The notes beneath the pieces were generated by a model. The model was not told the DNA's origin and did not search any database. It was given only the letters and a program-made list of their open reading frames with translations. From Chara braunii (Eukaryota > Streptophyta > Charophyceae > Charales > Characeae), in assembly GCA_003427395.1 (NCBI GenBank), contig BFEA01000027.1:4905226-4932339 (forward strand): 27,114 nt of DNA, read 5' to 3'. The position numbers were made by a program, and so were the translations under genes. Below, in pieces: positions 7,193-16,874 of the stretch; the stretch's first letter is position 1, and each line of letters begins with the position of its first letter.

Positions 7193-7235
7193 AATGTAGG
7201 AATAGGAAAAAAAAAAAAAAATGTAGGAATAGGAA
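7193..7235 (+). mobile_element. Tail-only poly(A) insertion
   Basis: AATGTAGGAATAGGAA occurs at 7193-7208 and 7220-7235, separated only by a continuous A run. This is a 14-16 nt direct repeat enclosing bare poly(A), the same architecture as 6375-6424 but on the opposite strand. Duplication by replication slippage around an A run is the main alternative. Confidence 0.75.
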
Positions 7236-7340
7236 TAAGCCAAAGAAAACAAAAGCCCCATCACCGTTCTTTTTTTTCTTTTTTCTTTTTTTTTTTCTTT
7301 TTTTCTCCCTTCTCCCGAGCCCTGTCATCGTGAATCTCAC

Positions 7341-7732
7341 CTGCGGGTTTCTACAGTAATGATGGTCTGGTGGGGGTCCCCACCGTTCCCATTCCCCAGT
7401 TCTTGCTCCCATTGGTCCTGCTCTTCTCCCTCCTCCTGGCCGTCGAGCGACGTCAGCTGATTTCGATCATCTCCGCCAACTGCGCGACGCGCTAGCAGGC
7501 GCGCCGCAAGCGGTGTCGCGACAGCCGCTCGTTGTGCGGCGCCGAAGCACTCCTGCTGCTGCTCGGCTCTTGAGAGCGCCAGGAAGCCGATGGGATCCGC
7601 CGCACAGCTGTCGCGACGAACGGCAGCTCTGGTCAGCGACGCACGCGATGGCTTCGTGTGCGACACCACACCGGCTGCCGCGGAAGCCAGAGCGGCAGCC
7701 GCAGGAATGCTCATTGCTGCAGCGGCAGCCAT
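7341..7732 (-). CDS. Candidate first exon, organelle-targeted protein
   Basis: The open frame starts at the ATG at 7732 in a good plant context (GCTATGGCT) and continues for 130 codons. It reaches a consensus splice donor, CGCAG|GTGAGA, with the intron starting at 7340. The first 40 residues are rich in Ala, Ser and Arg with no acidic residue (MAAAAAMSIPAAAALASAAA...), as in plastid or mitochondrial transit peptides. A Gln/Glu-rich stretch (QEEGEEQDQWEQE) lies near residue 100. GC content is higher than in the flanks. No domain is recognised and no second exon could be located downstream (lower coordinates), where retroelements fill the sequence. If unspliced, the frame stops two bases beyond the donor (TGA). 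It may instead be chance open frame in GC-rich DNA. Confidence 0.35.
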
Positions 7733-8040
7733 AGCTGGATATCGCCCCAGACCTCACCAGTCACCCTGCCGTTAGACAAAATCTCGATCAGGGAAAGACG
7801 ACGGCCGCGATGACAACAACGAAAGCATCGACAGATAAGCGCACCGTCGCAATCTCTATCCGATCGACCAAATCGAATCGAAATCGGACCGGGGCCGGGT
7901 CCACGGAAACAGGTCGTAAGGCGGGAGGCCGGCGACGGGTTGGGATGAAGGGGAAGACAGGTAACCATTGATAACCAGCCGCGAGTTCAACTCTCTTGCA
8001 TTCCATAATTTCGGAAGGTAACCAATTTTAGAAGGTAACG
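7733..8040 (-). other. GC-rich sequence upstream of candidate exon
   Basis: If the exon at 7341-7732 is real, this is its 5' UTR and promoter region. No TATA box was recognised at a convincing distance. Overlapping frames exist on the minus strand but none shows a known domain. Confidence 0.4.
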
Positions 8041-8047
8041 TTCTTCC

Positions 8048-8290
8048 GTGCATGCCTGAGTTGCACCCGCGTAGTGGTGGGTTCAAAGCCCGACTTGAGC
8101 GGAATATCTCCTCATCCCCCTTCGTCCGTTTGAGTAGGCATGTGCTTGTATGCCCGAGTTGCACCTGAGACGTCCTGGGTTCAAGGCTTGTTACTTCACA
8201 CGGCGATATCTCATGGTCCCCCCTTTTGGACCGTTCGAGTTGTACCTGAGAGGTGGTGGGTTCGATGCTCGTAGCTTCACTGTGATATCT
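8048..8290 (+). repeat. Three tandem tRNA-like units (~90 bp)
   Basis: A unit with an A-box-like sequence (TGCCTGAGTTGCACC, TGCCCGAGTTGCACC, TTCGAGTTGTACC), then a B-box-like sequence (GGGTTCAAAGCCC, GGGTTCAAGGC, GGGTTCGATGCTC) and a tail (ATATCTCCTC, ATATCTCATGG, ATATCTCCTGG) is repeated three times. Spacing between the boxes is nearly constant. This looks like a trimeric tRNA-derived SINE or tandemly duplicated SINE heads. The units are too diverged to be tRNA genes. Confidence 0.6.
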
Positions 8291-8305
8291 CCTGGTTGGA
8301 ATATT

Positions 8306-8397
8306 TGGTGAGGACATGAGACATACTGTTCAGTTTAGCTATGTTTCGATCTGGTGAGGACATGAGACATACTGTTCAGTTTAGCTATGTTTCGAAC
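8306..8397. repeat. Tandem duplication, 46-bp unit, two copies
   Basis: TGGTGAGGACATGAGACATA and the following bases to TATGTTTCGA occur at 8306 and 8352, essentially identical, so the duplication is recent. Confidence 0.95.
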
Positions 8398-8559
8398 AGT
8401 TTTTAAGTTTGGCTGTAGGTGAACAATTCGGCACTCCTGGGAGCTAGTCATGATTGCACAGTTTGCCTACCAACCTGGGGCTAGGGGCTAGGGCTTGTTG
8501 ATATATATAAAGGCCAGGGACCTGTGGCTATATTTCAACTTTCATCCATCTACTGTCAC

Positions 8560-9060
8560 CATGGGTGAAGAGGATCTGTTGATGATGGAATTGATGAGGT
8601 CGACGGTGTCGAGCGGCACATCGACCCCCGCGCGAGCGAGGGCCCTCCCGACCGCTCTTAGGCTTTCGACCTTTTAGAGACAACTCCGGGACGACACGGT
8701 AACCCCCGTAGACCCTTCGCCGCTCCCGTCGAGTGCGCCACCTGTACATCCCGCGGTCCCCTACGACAGGATAGGTTCTCACGGGGCACACCTTACCTTC
8801 CCTACGGGGCTGTCACCACCCTTAGGGGCGTATCCCGCCGAGCTACCAGCCCACGTGGGAAGGCTTTTATGATGCAATTGCAGAGGTAGGCCGGTCGAGG
8901 GCATTTGCTCGTTCGCCGTAGCATAGGTGCGAGCGGTTAAACGCCAAAACGGACCCGAGCGCCGTCCGTCCCTGGGGCGCTGATCTCCAAGGAATCGGAC
9001 CGACGTCGGTCGACTAGGACGTGATGACCTAAGCATAAGGAAATCTCAATCAATCCTAGT
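8560..9060 (-). mobile_element. LTR-retrotransposon 5' LTR end, PBS and gag-like start, decayed
   Basis: Read on the minus strand, the sequence from about 9060 (GGGACTAGG) to 8743 resembles 19561-19876 on the plus strand. Shared blocks include GTCCTAGTCGACCGACGTC, GCGAACGAGCAAA, GGGATACGCCCCTAAGGGTG, TGGTGACAGC and ACCTATCCT-TCGTAGGGGACC. The LTR appears to end GGGATGTACA at 8743, followed by a primer-binding-site-like TGGCGCACTCGACGGGAG (8740-8723). Further in, AGVDVPLDTVDLINSIINR (about 8634-8578) weakly resembles GGADALDNVIERMNEH after the plus-strand copy, so a gag start is inferred. No pol remains. A 14-bp palindrome (GACCGACGTCGGTC) sits at 8998-9011. Confidence 0.65.
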
Positions 9061-9560
9061 CCCTTCTTTCAAACACAGTCAAGAGTTACTCAGACAAAAC
9101 ACTTTCAAATAAAGAAGACTCAGGTCAACGTAAGTTGACTTATCTTTTGAAATCAATTCATACATAATACAATCATGCATACCACTCGTTCATATCAAAT
9201 CAATAAAGGTTGACTTGACCTGTCATCCAACGACGAGCAAACATGAGTTGACTTGACTTCAAATAACACTTATCAACAGAAGGATAAAAGCATGACTAAC
9301 ATGCAACTTGAAAGCGACGCTTGAATACCGTTTGATCAAATCATTTTCATTTCGTCTGCCATATGGCTAGGCCGACATAACCTTTAACTCGGTGAGATGC
9401 GTTGCCAAGTTTTTTTAGTCCATACCACACTGACTGCTAGCAAAGAAATGTTGACATCCCAACTTCCAAGCAGAGCTAAGATGTTATCGCTTTAGTGATG
9501 ATTTCGCTTTCACTCTAACTTTGATGTGAATGACATCTGCAAGTAATCCACAAGTTAGCG
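9061..9560 (-). other. Possible LTR U3 region, no gene
   Basis: AT-richer sequence following the conserved LTR part. It could be the upstream (U3) part of the minus-strand LTR, but it does not visibly match the corresponding part of the 19.2-19.55 kb copy. The outer LTR boundary cannot be placed. Confidence 0.3.
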
Positions 9561-9564
9561 GCCG

Positions 9565-9700
9565 ACTTGAACAACCAAAATACTGGACAGTCCATGCGCA
9601 GTCACGCCGGATCGACCCCGCAAGAGAACCGACGCTTGAGGCGCTGATCTCCCAAGCGCGGCCCTATACCAATCGACTAGGACATCTAAATGATCACGCG
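9565..9700 (-). repeat. Third copy of LTR box (fragment)
   Basis: The minus strand contains GTCCTAGTCGATTGGTATA and GGGAGATCAGCGCC, matching the LTR segments at 8970-9030 (minus) and 19600-19650 (plus). It continues to GGGTCGATCC, a B-box-like sequence about 70 nt after the A-box-like TAGTCGATTGG. The segment could therefore be an LTR fragment or a tRNA-related repeat that the LTRs share. Confidence 0.5.
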
Positions 9701-11420
9701 TCTTACTCTTTCAAAAGCATCATCTTTAAGCATGACTTTCTACACCTAGTCCCTTTGCAAACAATCCAACCCATAACTCGAAATGCACGCAGACATCAAA
9801 CCATGGCCTACACGAACTTGAAAATGTATAAGAGGAACGTGCATGTGAAGGAGGTCATCACACTCAGTCATGCGTACTCACACGATCGATTGTCGTGGGG
9901 ACGCTTCACGTGTTACCCACAATCGTGCAACCTTTCATAGGTTTCATAACTGCACACAACACTCAAGTGTCGAAAATGAAATATCGTGAAGGATGCCTCC
10001 TTCTCGATGTAGAACGATTAAAGGATAAGTCGTCCAGCCCTCACGACGTCTCTGGCTTCTAGACAGAGCGCGGCGATGGGCAAGGAGTAAGTGTCCAACA
10101 TATATGGGGAGCCCTCATGTGCTGGAGAAGAATCTAGAATACCTTGGATAAAAACCTCAAATTTTAGATTCAGAACTAACGTCCGACCAATAATTCAACT
10201 AGTAAGCCCTTCAAATTCCAACCTATATCTTGATGGATAAAAAACAGAGGTACACATAGATGCATATTAAACTCATAAGAAAGAGAGAGGTTTGTGTGGG
10301 AACTAGGGGAGACCATCTCTTTACCCGTGCGACTCATTCATTCATTCACAATCATTCACCGTTTTAGTATGAAAGACAAGATCAAGCTCCAAAAATACAT
10401 ACATGCAGTACATACAGATTGTCAAAACACATTTTATGCACTAATGGAGTCAACCTCACAATTTCTCTGTAACTCACGCCCGCTCAACTCACACAAAAAC
10501 CCTCAACTATTATTTGGTTTCCAAAATGATAGTTGACCCCTTTTGAATGACCTTTTTAAAAGAAACGGGGTAAAATTCCAGGAAAATCCCAAACCTACAA
10601 GGTTAAGTTTTTAGGTTTAACATACAAAAGTAGGTAAAAGCTGAGTTGCAAACGGACCTGCCATCAATCGATAGCAGAAATGATGAAGTCCAAAAAGTTT
10701 CAAAGATACTTGCAGGCAGCGGTGACCTGTGTCATAAAACCAAAGCAGATGTCACATGCGGAGTTATCGGAAATCAACTCCGTATCGCATACCCAACTAT
10801 CTACGATAGCGTTCATTAACGATATTAAACCAATAAAATTTTGGGCAGCACTTCCACTAAAAGTTTACTCGAATAATATTTACTAAGTTAAATATAAAGA
10901 AAAAAACTTATGAATCAAATGTTATCTTAGTAAAAATAAGCTAACTCTTTGGTTTTAGTAAAAATTTCGGTAACACTTCCCTTAGCAAGAAAGGTTTTTA
11001 AGATTTCTACTGACTTCAACGATTAAGAAAAAAATAAAGTATGAATGTTAAAAAAAAAAAAACAATGCAGTAATAAAAATAGACGACTACCTGCGTATAG
11101 CTTAAGCACAAGCTGGGCACTACCAGACTAAGCTATTGAAATGAAATGACAAAGCTGATGAACGAAAAACAGAATGCATGAACAAAATTTAAATCAACTA
11201 CAGAAAGCAAGGGTTTATTGATTAAAACTCGTCTTTGCATTAATATGTGCAGACCCTTTCCTCAAAAAAATATCATATATATGAATTAATAAGTGTTAAC
11301 GTCTCTAAAGTTGTTCTCATCGAAAAATATGCAAATAATTGACGCACTCACCTAGACTGTTTCACAAGAAGACGTATGGACTTTTAAACAAGCAAACGAC
11401 TGGACTATGATAGCAAAGCG
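9701..11420. other. AT-rich non-coding DNA, nothing recognised
   Basis: No open frame with recognisable protein sequence, RNA gene or transposon end was found. A small imperfect hairpin (CGATTGTCGTGGG near 9888 against CCCACAATCG near 9916) surrounds the 6-bp palindrome CACGTG at 9908-9913. Confidence 0.6.
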
Positions 11421-12385
11421 TCCAGATCAATCGATACGACATAGTGTCCAAACCCATTCAACCTTTTGTACAAACAAGAACAAACGGATCAGTCGATGCG
11501 ACATCCGATCCAGACTCGTTTCAAGCTTTCGAAAAAATGTTAACAAACGTCCGGATCAGTCGATGCGACATCACATCTAGACTCATTTCAAGTTTTCAGG
11601 CAAATGTTAACAACAACAGAAAAATTTTCTAGAATTAAATAATCATTCTAGAGTAAAATTACATTCTAAATTTTAAATTTTCATTCCATCTTAAAAAATG
11701 TCATTCCAATTTTAAAATTTTTCGTCTTACTTGAAAACTTTCCTTCCAATAATGGGGTATCCTTTCTTATTTGAACTGCATTCTAGAGATGGATTGACAG
11801 TCTGGATGAGTTCATAAAATATTTTAATTAGATTATCATTCTAAGTAAGGATTTCCAGTCATAAATAGGTTAATCCAATATAAATTAGAAGATATTTGTT
11901 GTAGTAGAATGAAAGTTTAATTAAAACATTTCATAAACTCGTCCAGACTTTCATTCCATCTTGAACAAATAGATGTAGTTGGAAGGGAAAATTCACATTT
12001 AGACAGGAACTTATCAAATTAAATTGAAAATTTTAGAATTGGACGAACATTGGAATGTGAATTTATAAATATGAAGAATTTTTTTTTAATGAAAATTTTT
12101 TTTCACTTCCATTTCTCGTGGAATTTTTTTTGTTGAAATCGTCCTGATCAGTCGATGGGACACCATACACGTTTTGAACTTTCAAGCAAACGTCAACAAA
12201 TCAGTCGATGCGACATCATATTCAAACTCATTTCAAGCTTTTAGGCAAACACAAAAAAAACGTCAAGATTAGTTGATGCGACATTATATCCAGACTCGCT
12301 TCAAGCTTTCACAAGTAACCAAAGCAAATCCTCCGGATCAGTTGATACGACTTCATGTCCAAACCCATTCAGATCATCGCATGCA
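11421..12385. repeat. Degenerate minisatellite (60-70 bp units) split by an insertion
   Basis: A unit containing GGATCAGTCGATGCGACATC and a trailing ACTCATTTCAAGCTTT recurs at about 11424, 11486, 11553, 12145, 12199, 12267 and 12334. The inter-motif sequence is also homologous, so this is a tandem array and not a spacer array. Units 3 and 4 are separated by about 530 bp of unrelated AT-rich DNA. Confidence 0.85.
11610..12138. mobile_element. AT-rich insertion in the minisatellite, possibly a MITE
   Basis: About 530 bp of AT-rich sequence interrupts the array. The ends look weakly inverted (CAACAACAGAAAAATT on the left, AATTTTTTTTGTTG on the right), suggesting a MITE. Terminal repeats are short and imperfect and no target duplication is clear. 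No coding sequence is present. Confidence 0.35.
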
Positions 12386-13390
12386 AAAATCATGACTTTT
12401 CACCACAGGAAGATGAATTAATCATACATAGTAAATTTCCTCTCTGATTCAATTAAAGTCATGAATTAATGTCAAGGAATATACAAAAAGTCAAAAACTC
12501 AATCAAACCAAATGAAGGGTAGTATAGATAGGGGTATACAAAATCCTAACGGAGATCGAGTCAGCCTACCTCAAAGTTTTCTGCCTCCAGGGTCTCGTGT
12601 GAACCCCGACAGAGCTCCCGCAATCACGTAGGCTCTTGAGGTCCCACGGAGAAAGTCAAAGTACAGTCTAGTCATGATGGGATTGTGCTAGTTGTTCTCC
12701 TCCCTGAAGCCTTACAAGGAAATCAAACAGTAAGAAGGAAAGAAAAGACACTCGGTTGCTCAAGATTCAAGGAGATTCACTCGGGATCCTCACGAGAGGG
12801 CCTTCAGTAAAGTAAGTCGTATAGACGTAGTCAGGTCCCGAAGTCAATAACACGTTAACTTTAGCCAGCGACAACAAGAAAAAAAAAAAAAAAAAAAAAA
12901 TCCAACTTGTACGTTCCAATTACTAAGTCCCCCTCTCCGAAAACAATAATTATCTCATGAACCTCCACAGTCCATCCGGGCAAGGACCGACCAATCGTTC
13001 CGCCACTAAAGCTTGAGCTTTAAAACATGACCGCCTCGTTTCACCAGGGCTGCAATAAATTGATGTAGACCATCAACATGAGTGTCAGCAATATGTAATA
13101 GCACCTCAAGGTGATACCTTCTCGTGACCATCTCCACCGCACCTAAAGCACTCCTATTGTAAGTGACTATCAGTCGAACAATACAACAATGCATCCCCGT
13201 TCCTTGCGTCGATCAAAGCGGCATCCCTGTTGAGTTAATCAAGATGGTTTTTCCACCTTACGCAGGTGGTACGCCCCAGCCTCCAAGAGTTGGCAGCCCC
13301 GCGGGCCAAATCAGCAGGCCCCCAGATCAAAGTGAACCCCAAGTTCAATCCTGATTGCATACACTAGCTTGGATCCGCTATTCACTGTGG
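12386..13390. other. No gene supported
   Basis: It contains an A run of 21 (12880-12900). A 62-codon minus-strand frame (13194-13006) with RRYHLEVLLHIADTHVDGLH and ALVKRGGHVLKLKL looks protein-like, but it matches nothing recognised and has no supporting splice or promoter signal. It may be a decayed fragment. Confidence 0.4.
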
Positions 13391-13432
13391 TGTAAAATGA
13401 GAGTGAATCTTCTGTTGGAACAGAGAATGATG
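13391..13432 (-). repeat. Dispersed core motif, copy a
   Basis: TAAAATGAGAGTGAATCTTC and the following TGTTGGAACA match the cores at 20205-20255 (same orientation) and 25501-25570 and 26105-26175 (reverse orientation). The unit is unidentified. Confidence 0.6.
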
Positions 13433-13941
13433 CATAGCATTTTATTTATTTCATTATTATTTCCTCATCCTCGCGTCGCCATTCCGATCCCTCTCATCGA
13501 GCTCTCTTCTTTCCTCACTAACACACGATAGTCCACTGAACTCTCATGACCAACCTCTTCCGCTAGTTTCCTGCTCATCTGGCAAGTACCATGATCAGAC
13601 CATTCAGGGAATGCAACTCGATCGCCTAAGAGGAAAGACCATGGTGGTGATCAGTGTCACAATAGGAGCAACAGTATGATAGTGACCACAAGTTTGCAGC
13701 GGCAACAACGATTTTGAAGTAGCAACTCCGCTCGCAGTTTAGGAGAGAGGGCCCAAGTGGTGTGACCGAGAGGCTTGCCCCATTGTTCGCGAACACGTGC
13801 TAAATGGAACAAATCTTTCGCTAGTTCCTAGACAGATACACCGTCAAACTCCCTGCCTGACTAATATGTCATTTGGAGCCGCAATATGGCTTTCGACCTA
13901 TCTCGTGTTGCCACCTCGGTTGTGCAGGTGTGCACTCCCCT

Positions 13942-13946
<5 letters not shown>
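13433..13946. other. No gene recognised
   Basis: Mixed non-coding sequence before the CT microsatellite. Nothing was recognised in either strand. Confidence 0.6.
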
Positions 13947-13988
<42 letters not shown>

Positions 13989-14202
13989 NNNNNNNNNNNN
14001 NNNNNNNNNNNNNNNNNNNNNNNNNNNNNNNNNNNNNNNNNNNNNNNNNNNNNNNNNNNNNNNNNNNNNNNNNNNNNNNNNNNNNNNNNNNNNNNNNNNN
14101 NNNNNNNNNNNNNNNNNNNNNNNNNNNNNNNNNNNNNNNNNNNNNNNNNNNNNNNNNNNNNNNNNNNNNNNNNNNNNNNNNNNNNNNNNNNNNNNNNNNN
14201 NN

Positions 14203-14273
<71 letters not shown>

Positions 14274-14322
14274 GCACACATACACACACACACAGACGAA
14301 CACACACACACACACACACAAA
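13947..14322. repeat. (CT)n - assembly gap - (CA)n compound microsatellite
   Basis: CT repeats (13947-13988) run into 214 N (13989-14202), then CA repeats with a few interruptions (14203-14322). The gap is an assembly break inside a compound microsatellite. All frames spanning it are artefacts. Confidence 0.98.
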
Positions 14323-14524
14323 CATGAGTCCACTTTCCGAGTGCACCCGATCGCCTTTGTCGTTCGATACATTCAAGATATGTAGGCATGGAGCATGATC
14401 AAGACAGACACAACGACCGCCGAGATGAGGGTGATTACAATGATCTCACTGTGTCCCGCAACAAAAACAAACGCAATCACCACAATGAACACCATTAGGC
14501 CCGAGCACTAACACCATAAGTAGC

Positions 14525-14561
14525 GTTGTCAGGGCAAATACCCTTGTCAGGGTATTTGCTA
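14525..14561 (+). repeat. Copia-like LTR start with perfect hairpin
   Basis: GTTGTCAGGGCAAATACCCT begins a segment matching the reverse complement of 22486-22527. An 11-bp perfect stem (GCAAATACCCT / AGGGTATTTGC) encloses a 4-nt loop. By analogy with the minus-strand copy, where GGGGAG precedes TGTTGTC, this may be the 5' end of an LTR. The rest of that LTR was not delimited. Confidence 0.45.
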
Positions 14562-15118
14562 GGGTTTTTCAACGTCGGACGTTGTCCATTTTTTTCGTTG
14601 GATTGAAGGACTTTATGAGACTCACGTTTGCCAAAAGTTTATTCAGACATGACCTATGACTGAGAGACTAAAAGTTTTCGAGCTTTAGTTCGAACGCTTG
14701 TGGCGTCCGAGAGTAACGACAGTAACTAGCAGTGCTTCGTTTTTGTCGAAGCCGCAGAAGAGCGCGGACATGGGAACGCTAAAGTTAGACTTATTCTACC
14801 TAAAATAATGTCATGCGGCTTGGCAACCGTGCGATTCAGGGCCTAAGTAGGCTAAAAAGAAGGATGCACTGGGTATAGGGCCGCGGCGCAGGGGGAATAG
14901 GAAAAAGGGTTTTCATTTCCTGGGCCACGGGGATTGACATCGAGTCAGGGGGTCGATAGGCCGATGTCGAGGTCACGCGCCCAACCGACGCGACAGGGCC
15001 TGCCAGCAAAGCCTATTAGGCTTCAGGCAGGTAGGATCTGCAGAGTCTCAGGTAGGCAGGGTACGCAAGGCCACGGGCAAGGAGAATGGTTGGGGCGAAG
15101 CTCTTCTTATAAAAGAGT
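14562..15118. other. No gene recognised
   Basis: This may include the rest of the LTR-like segment that starts near 14525. No protein domain or RNA gene was seen. Confidence 0.5.
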
Positions 15119-15119
15119 T

Positions 15120-15145
15120 GCTCCTATCACTATTGTGATAGGAGC
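15120..15145. repeat. Perfect 11-bp stem hairpin
   Basis: GCTCCTATCAC (15120-15130) and GTGATAGGAGC (15135-15145) pair perfectly around a TATT loop, ending immediately before the A box of the next element. Confidence 0.9.
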
Positions 15146-15387
15146 TAGCCCAGTAGGTTACAATGCCAGACTTTTGCCCAACAGATACCAGGATCAAGCC
15201 CGACTGCACGCATCCTATTGGGCCATCTCCCAACTCCTTTTGGAGCAGCCCAAGCAGTTGGGCGCAGCCGATTTCGGTTGCGCGATCATCAAGATCACGC
15301 GGCTGAAATCAGTCGCGCGCAATTCAGCATGGCCCCTGTGCTTTCAAGGATGACACGCCTAAATCGAGAAACGGTCCAATTTTTTTT
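15141..15387 (+). mobile_element. tRNA-headed element with U6 3' tail (plus strand)
   Basis: The head has an A box at 15146-15157 (TAGCCCAGTAGG) and a B box at 15191-15201 (GGATCAAGCCC), 45 nt apart. A body of about 120 nt unlike that of the minus-strand SINE family follows. It ends in the 3' half of U6 (15326-15387: AGCATGGCCCCTG, AAGGATGACACGC, AAATCGAGAAACGGTCCAAT) and a T run. The U6 5' half is missing. It could be a second SINE family with a U6-derived 3' end, or a U6 fragment inserted by chance next to a tRNA-like sequence. Confidence 0.55.
15326..15387 (+). pseudogene. U6 snRNA 3'-half fragment
   Basis: A plus-strand match to U6 from AGCATGGCCCC to the terminal GGTCCAATTTTTTT, with a few substitutions and a 3-nt insertion after CCTGTGC. 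It retains a natural Pol III-type T terminator rather than an A tail. Confidence 0.88.
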
Positions 15388-15450
15388 CGATCCCGACCGT
15401 GACAGGGATCAAACTTGGATCTGTATTTTAACAGTTCGCGAGGGGGGGGG
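15388..15450 (-). repeat. SINE head fragment
   Basis: GGGATCAAACTTGGATCTGT and TTTTAACAGTTCGCGAGG on the plus strand match the head of the minus-strand SINE family (GGATTCGAACTTGGGTCTG, TTCAACAGTTCATGGG). A G run replaces the A-box region. Confidence 0.65.
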
Positions 15451-16683
15451 GGGTTGTGATGTAACCGTCGGCCAATGTCAACGGGATTGAAAAAAAAAAA
15501 TAGAAAAAAAAATAAAATAAACTCTAAACGCTAAGTGGCGTTGTTCTAATTGACTGGGGCTTCTCATCCCAGTGCACCTGACAGCGCCTTGAAAACGAGC
15601 GACCGTTTTCATGCAAAGGTAAGGTTTTTTTTTTTTTTTTGCTTTTGGATTTTTTTTAGATTTTTTTTAGATTTTATATATATATATATNTTTTTTTAAT
15701 TTTGTTGCTTTCTTTTTCTTTTTAATAAAAATTGGTAAATGCCCGTTCGTGCTGTCACCTTAGCAGTAGGATGTGCCAAATCGAATGAATCAACCGTCAT
15801 AAGGCGGTCACGTTTTGGATGCGGGTTTGGGTCCTTGTACTTGAGTTACGAGGGACTTTCTGCACACACTTGGGTGGTTTCCATTTTGCAAGATGAAGGG
15901 CAGCCACATCATTTCAGGTAAGAAGTAAGTTTTTCGTTTTTTTTTTAGATTCGTTTAGATTTTTAGATTTTATTTATTTTTCTTTACTTTCTTTAGATTT
16001 CCCCTCTCCTCACGTATTTGCAATCTTTGCGCCCGTTCGTTTCGATGAACGGGATGCACCAGGGTGAGGTTGTGTATGCTTTCACAATCAAGTGGAAGGT
16101 ACATGCACATGTGAGCAAGCATGGCCTATGGATTCTTTAGCGTTTCGAGACTTGGAGCTGGAGATGCCGGTGAAGTGACCGAAAGGGTAGCTGGCTCGTG
16201 GCAACCAAGCATTCATAGTGACGTGCTTTTGGGTCCTTCGGTGTTGGCTCCTCCACTGAGGGAGGAAGCTTGAACATGGCGCCCTCCCTGCGCCAGGTAC
16301 AGGCGCAGGATGCAGCAAGGGGGTAGAAGAAGTCCCTGATGAGCCTGACTCTAATTCGACTCTACGAAATGACTTAGAAGAAAGGGAGGCAGGTCGTTTT
16401 GAAAAACGAGTTGCCCCTTCCTGTGAAACAAGGGACTGGAAAAAAAAAAGAGGGGGAATAAAAGAAAAAAATAAAAGTAACAGTCACGTACGTAGCGGCG
16501 GACGTGGGATAATTGCAGGGGAAAAAAGGATCTAGAGGGTGATGGGATTGCGCCTATTCATTTTTGAACAAGCTGCAGTCTGGCTGGGTACAACCATTTC
16601 ATGGAGCATGTGGCCTGCGGGGAAGGCCAGGTGCTTCCAGGAATGGATGACCTTGGTTCCTTAGGGGAAAACCAGGGCTCCTA
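15451..16683. other. No gene recognised; T-rich blocks and one N
   Basis: T-rich blocks with repeated TTTTTTTAGATTTT motifs occur at 15630-15720 and 15930-15990. A short TA run ends in an N at 15690. GTAAG motifs follow CAG or AAAG at 15617 and 15919, so small exons are conceivable, but no frame supports them. Confidence 0.5.
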
Positions 16684-16719
16684 GCTCCTGGCCGTTGATT
16701 TAGATCGAGGGCCAGGAGC
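16684..16719. repeat. Perfect 10-bp inverted repeat upstream of TATA box
   Basis: GCTCCTGGCC (16684-16693) and GGCCAGGAGC (16710-16719) pair around a 16-nt loop, 58 nt before the TATA box. A second small inverted repeat, TGGGCAA/TTGCCCA, follows at 16742-16760. Confidence 0.85.
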
Positions 16720-16776
16720 ACCGACGAATTTTGCCTGGCTGTGGGCAAAGCAGTTGCCCATAAGCCTTCGGTTGGC

Positions 16777-16784
16777 TATAAAAG
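16777..16784 (+). promoter_or_regulatory. TATA box
   Basis: TATAAAAG is preceded by GC-richer sequence and followed by a hairpin-forming GCATTCACTTGTGTGAATGC (16831-16850) that would lie in the 5' transcribed part. No open frame with a recognised product follows. The promoter could belong to an LTR or a non-coding transcript. Confidence 0.45.
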
Positions 16785-16874
16785 TCAGCACTCAACCCAG
16801 CAGCCTCACACTTGTGGCAGTGTTGCTGGGGCATTCACTTGTGTGAATGCTAGTTAGCTGTTGCATGCTGCTGT

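Noticed and set aside
7513-7775. Plus-strand frames opposite the candidate exon
   Set aside because: GC-rich shadow frames. The minus-strand reading has the better start context, composition and splice donor.
8495-8677. Plus-strand TATA-like ATATATATAAAGG (8499-8511) followed by a Kozak-like CACCATGG frame (MGEEDLLMM...)
   Set aside because: The frame is only about 39 codons long from that ATG and is antisense to the gag-like segment next to the PBS of the minus-strand LTR element. The reverse strand explains the sequence better.
11421-12385. CRISPR-like array of short direct repeats
   Set aside because: The sequences between the cores are homologous to each other, unit lengths vary and the DNA is eukaryotic. 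It is a minisatellite.
13797-14398. Several 150-176 codon frames across the N gap
   Set aside because: They consist of CT/CA repeat translations joined through undefined bases.
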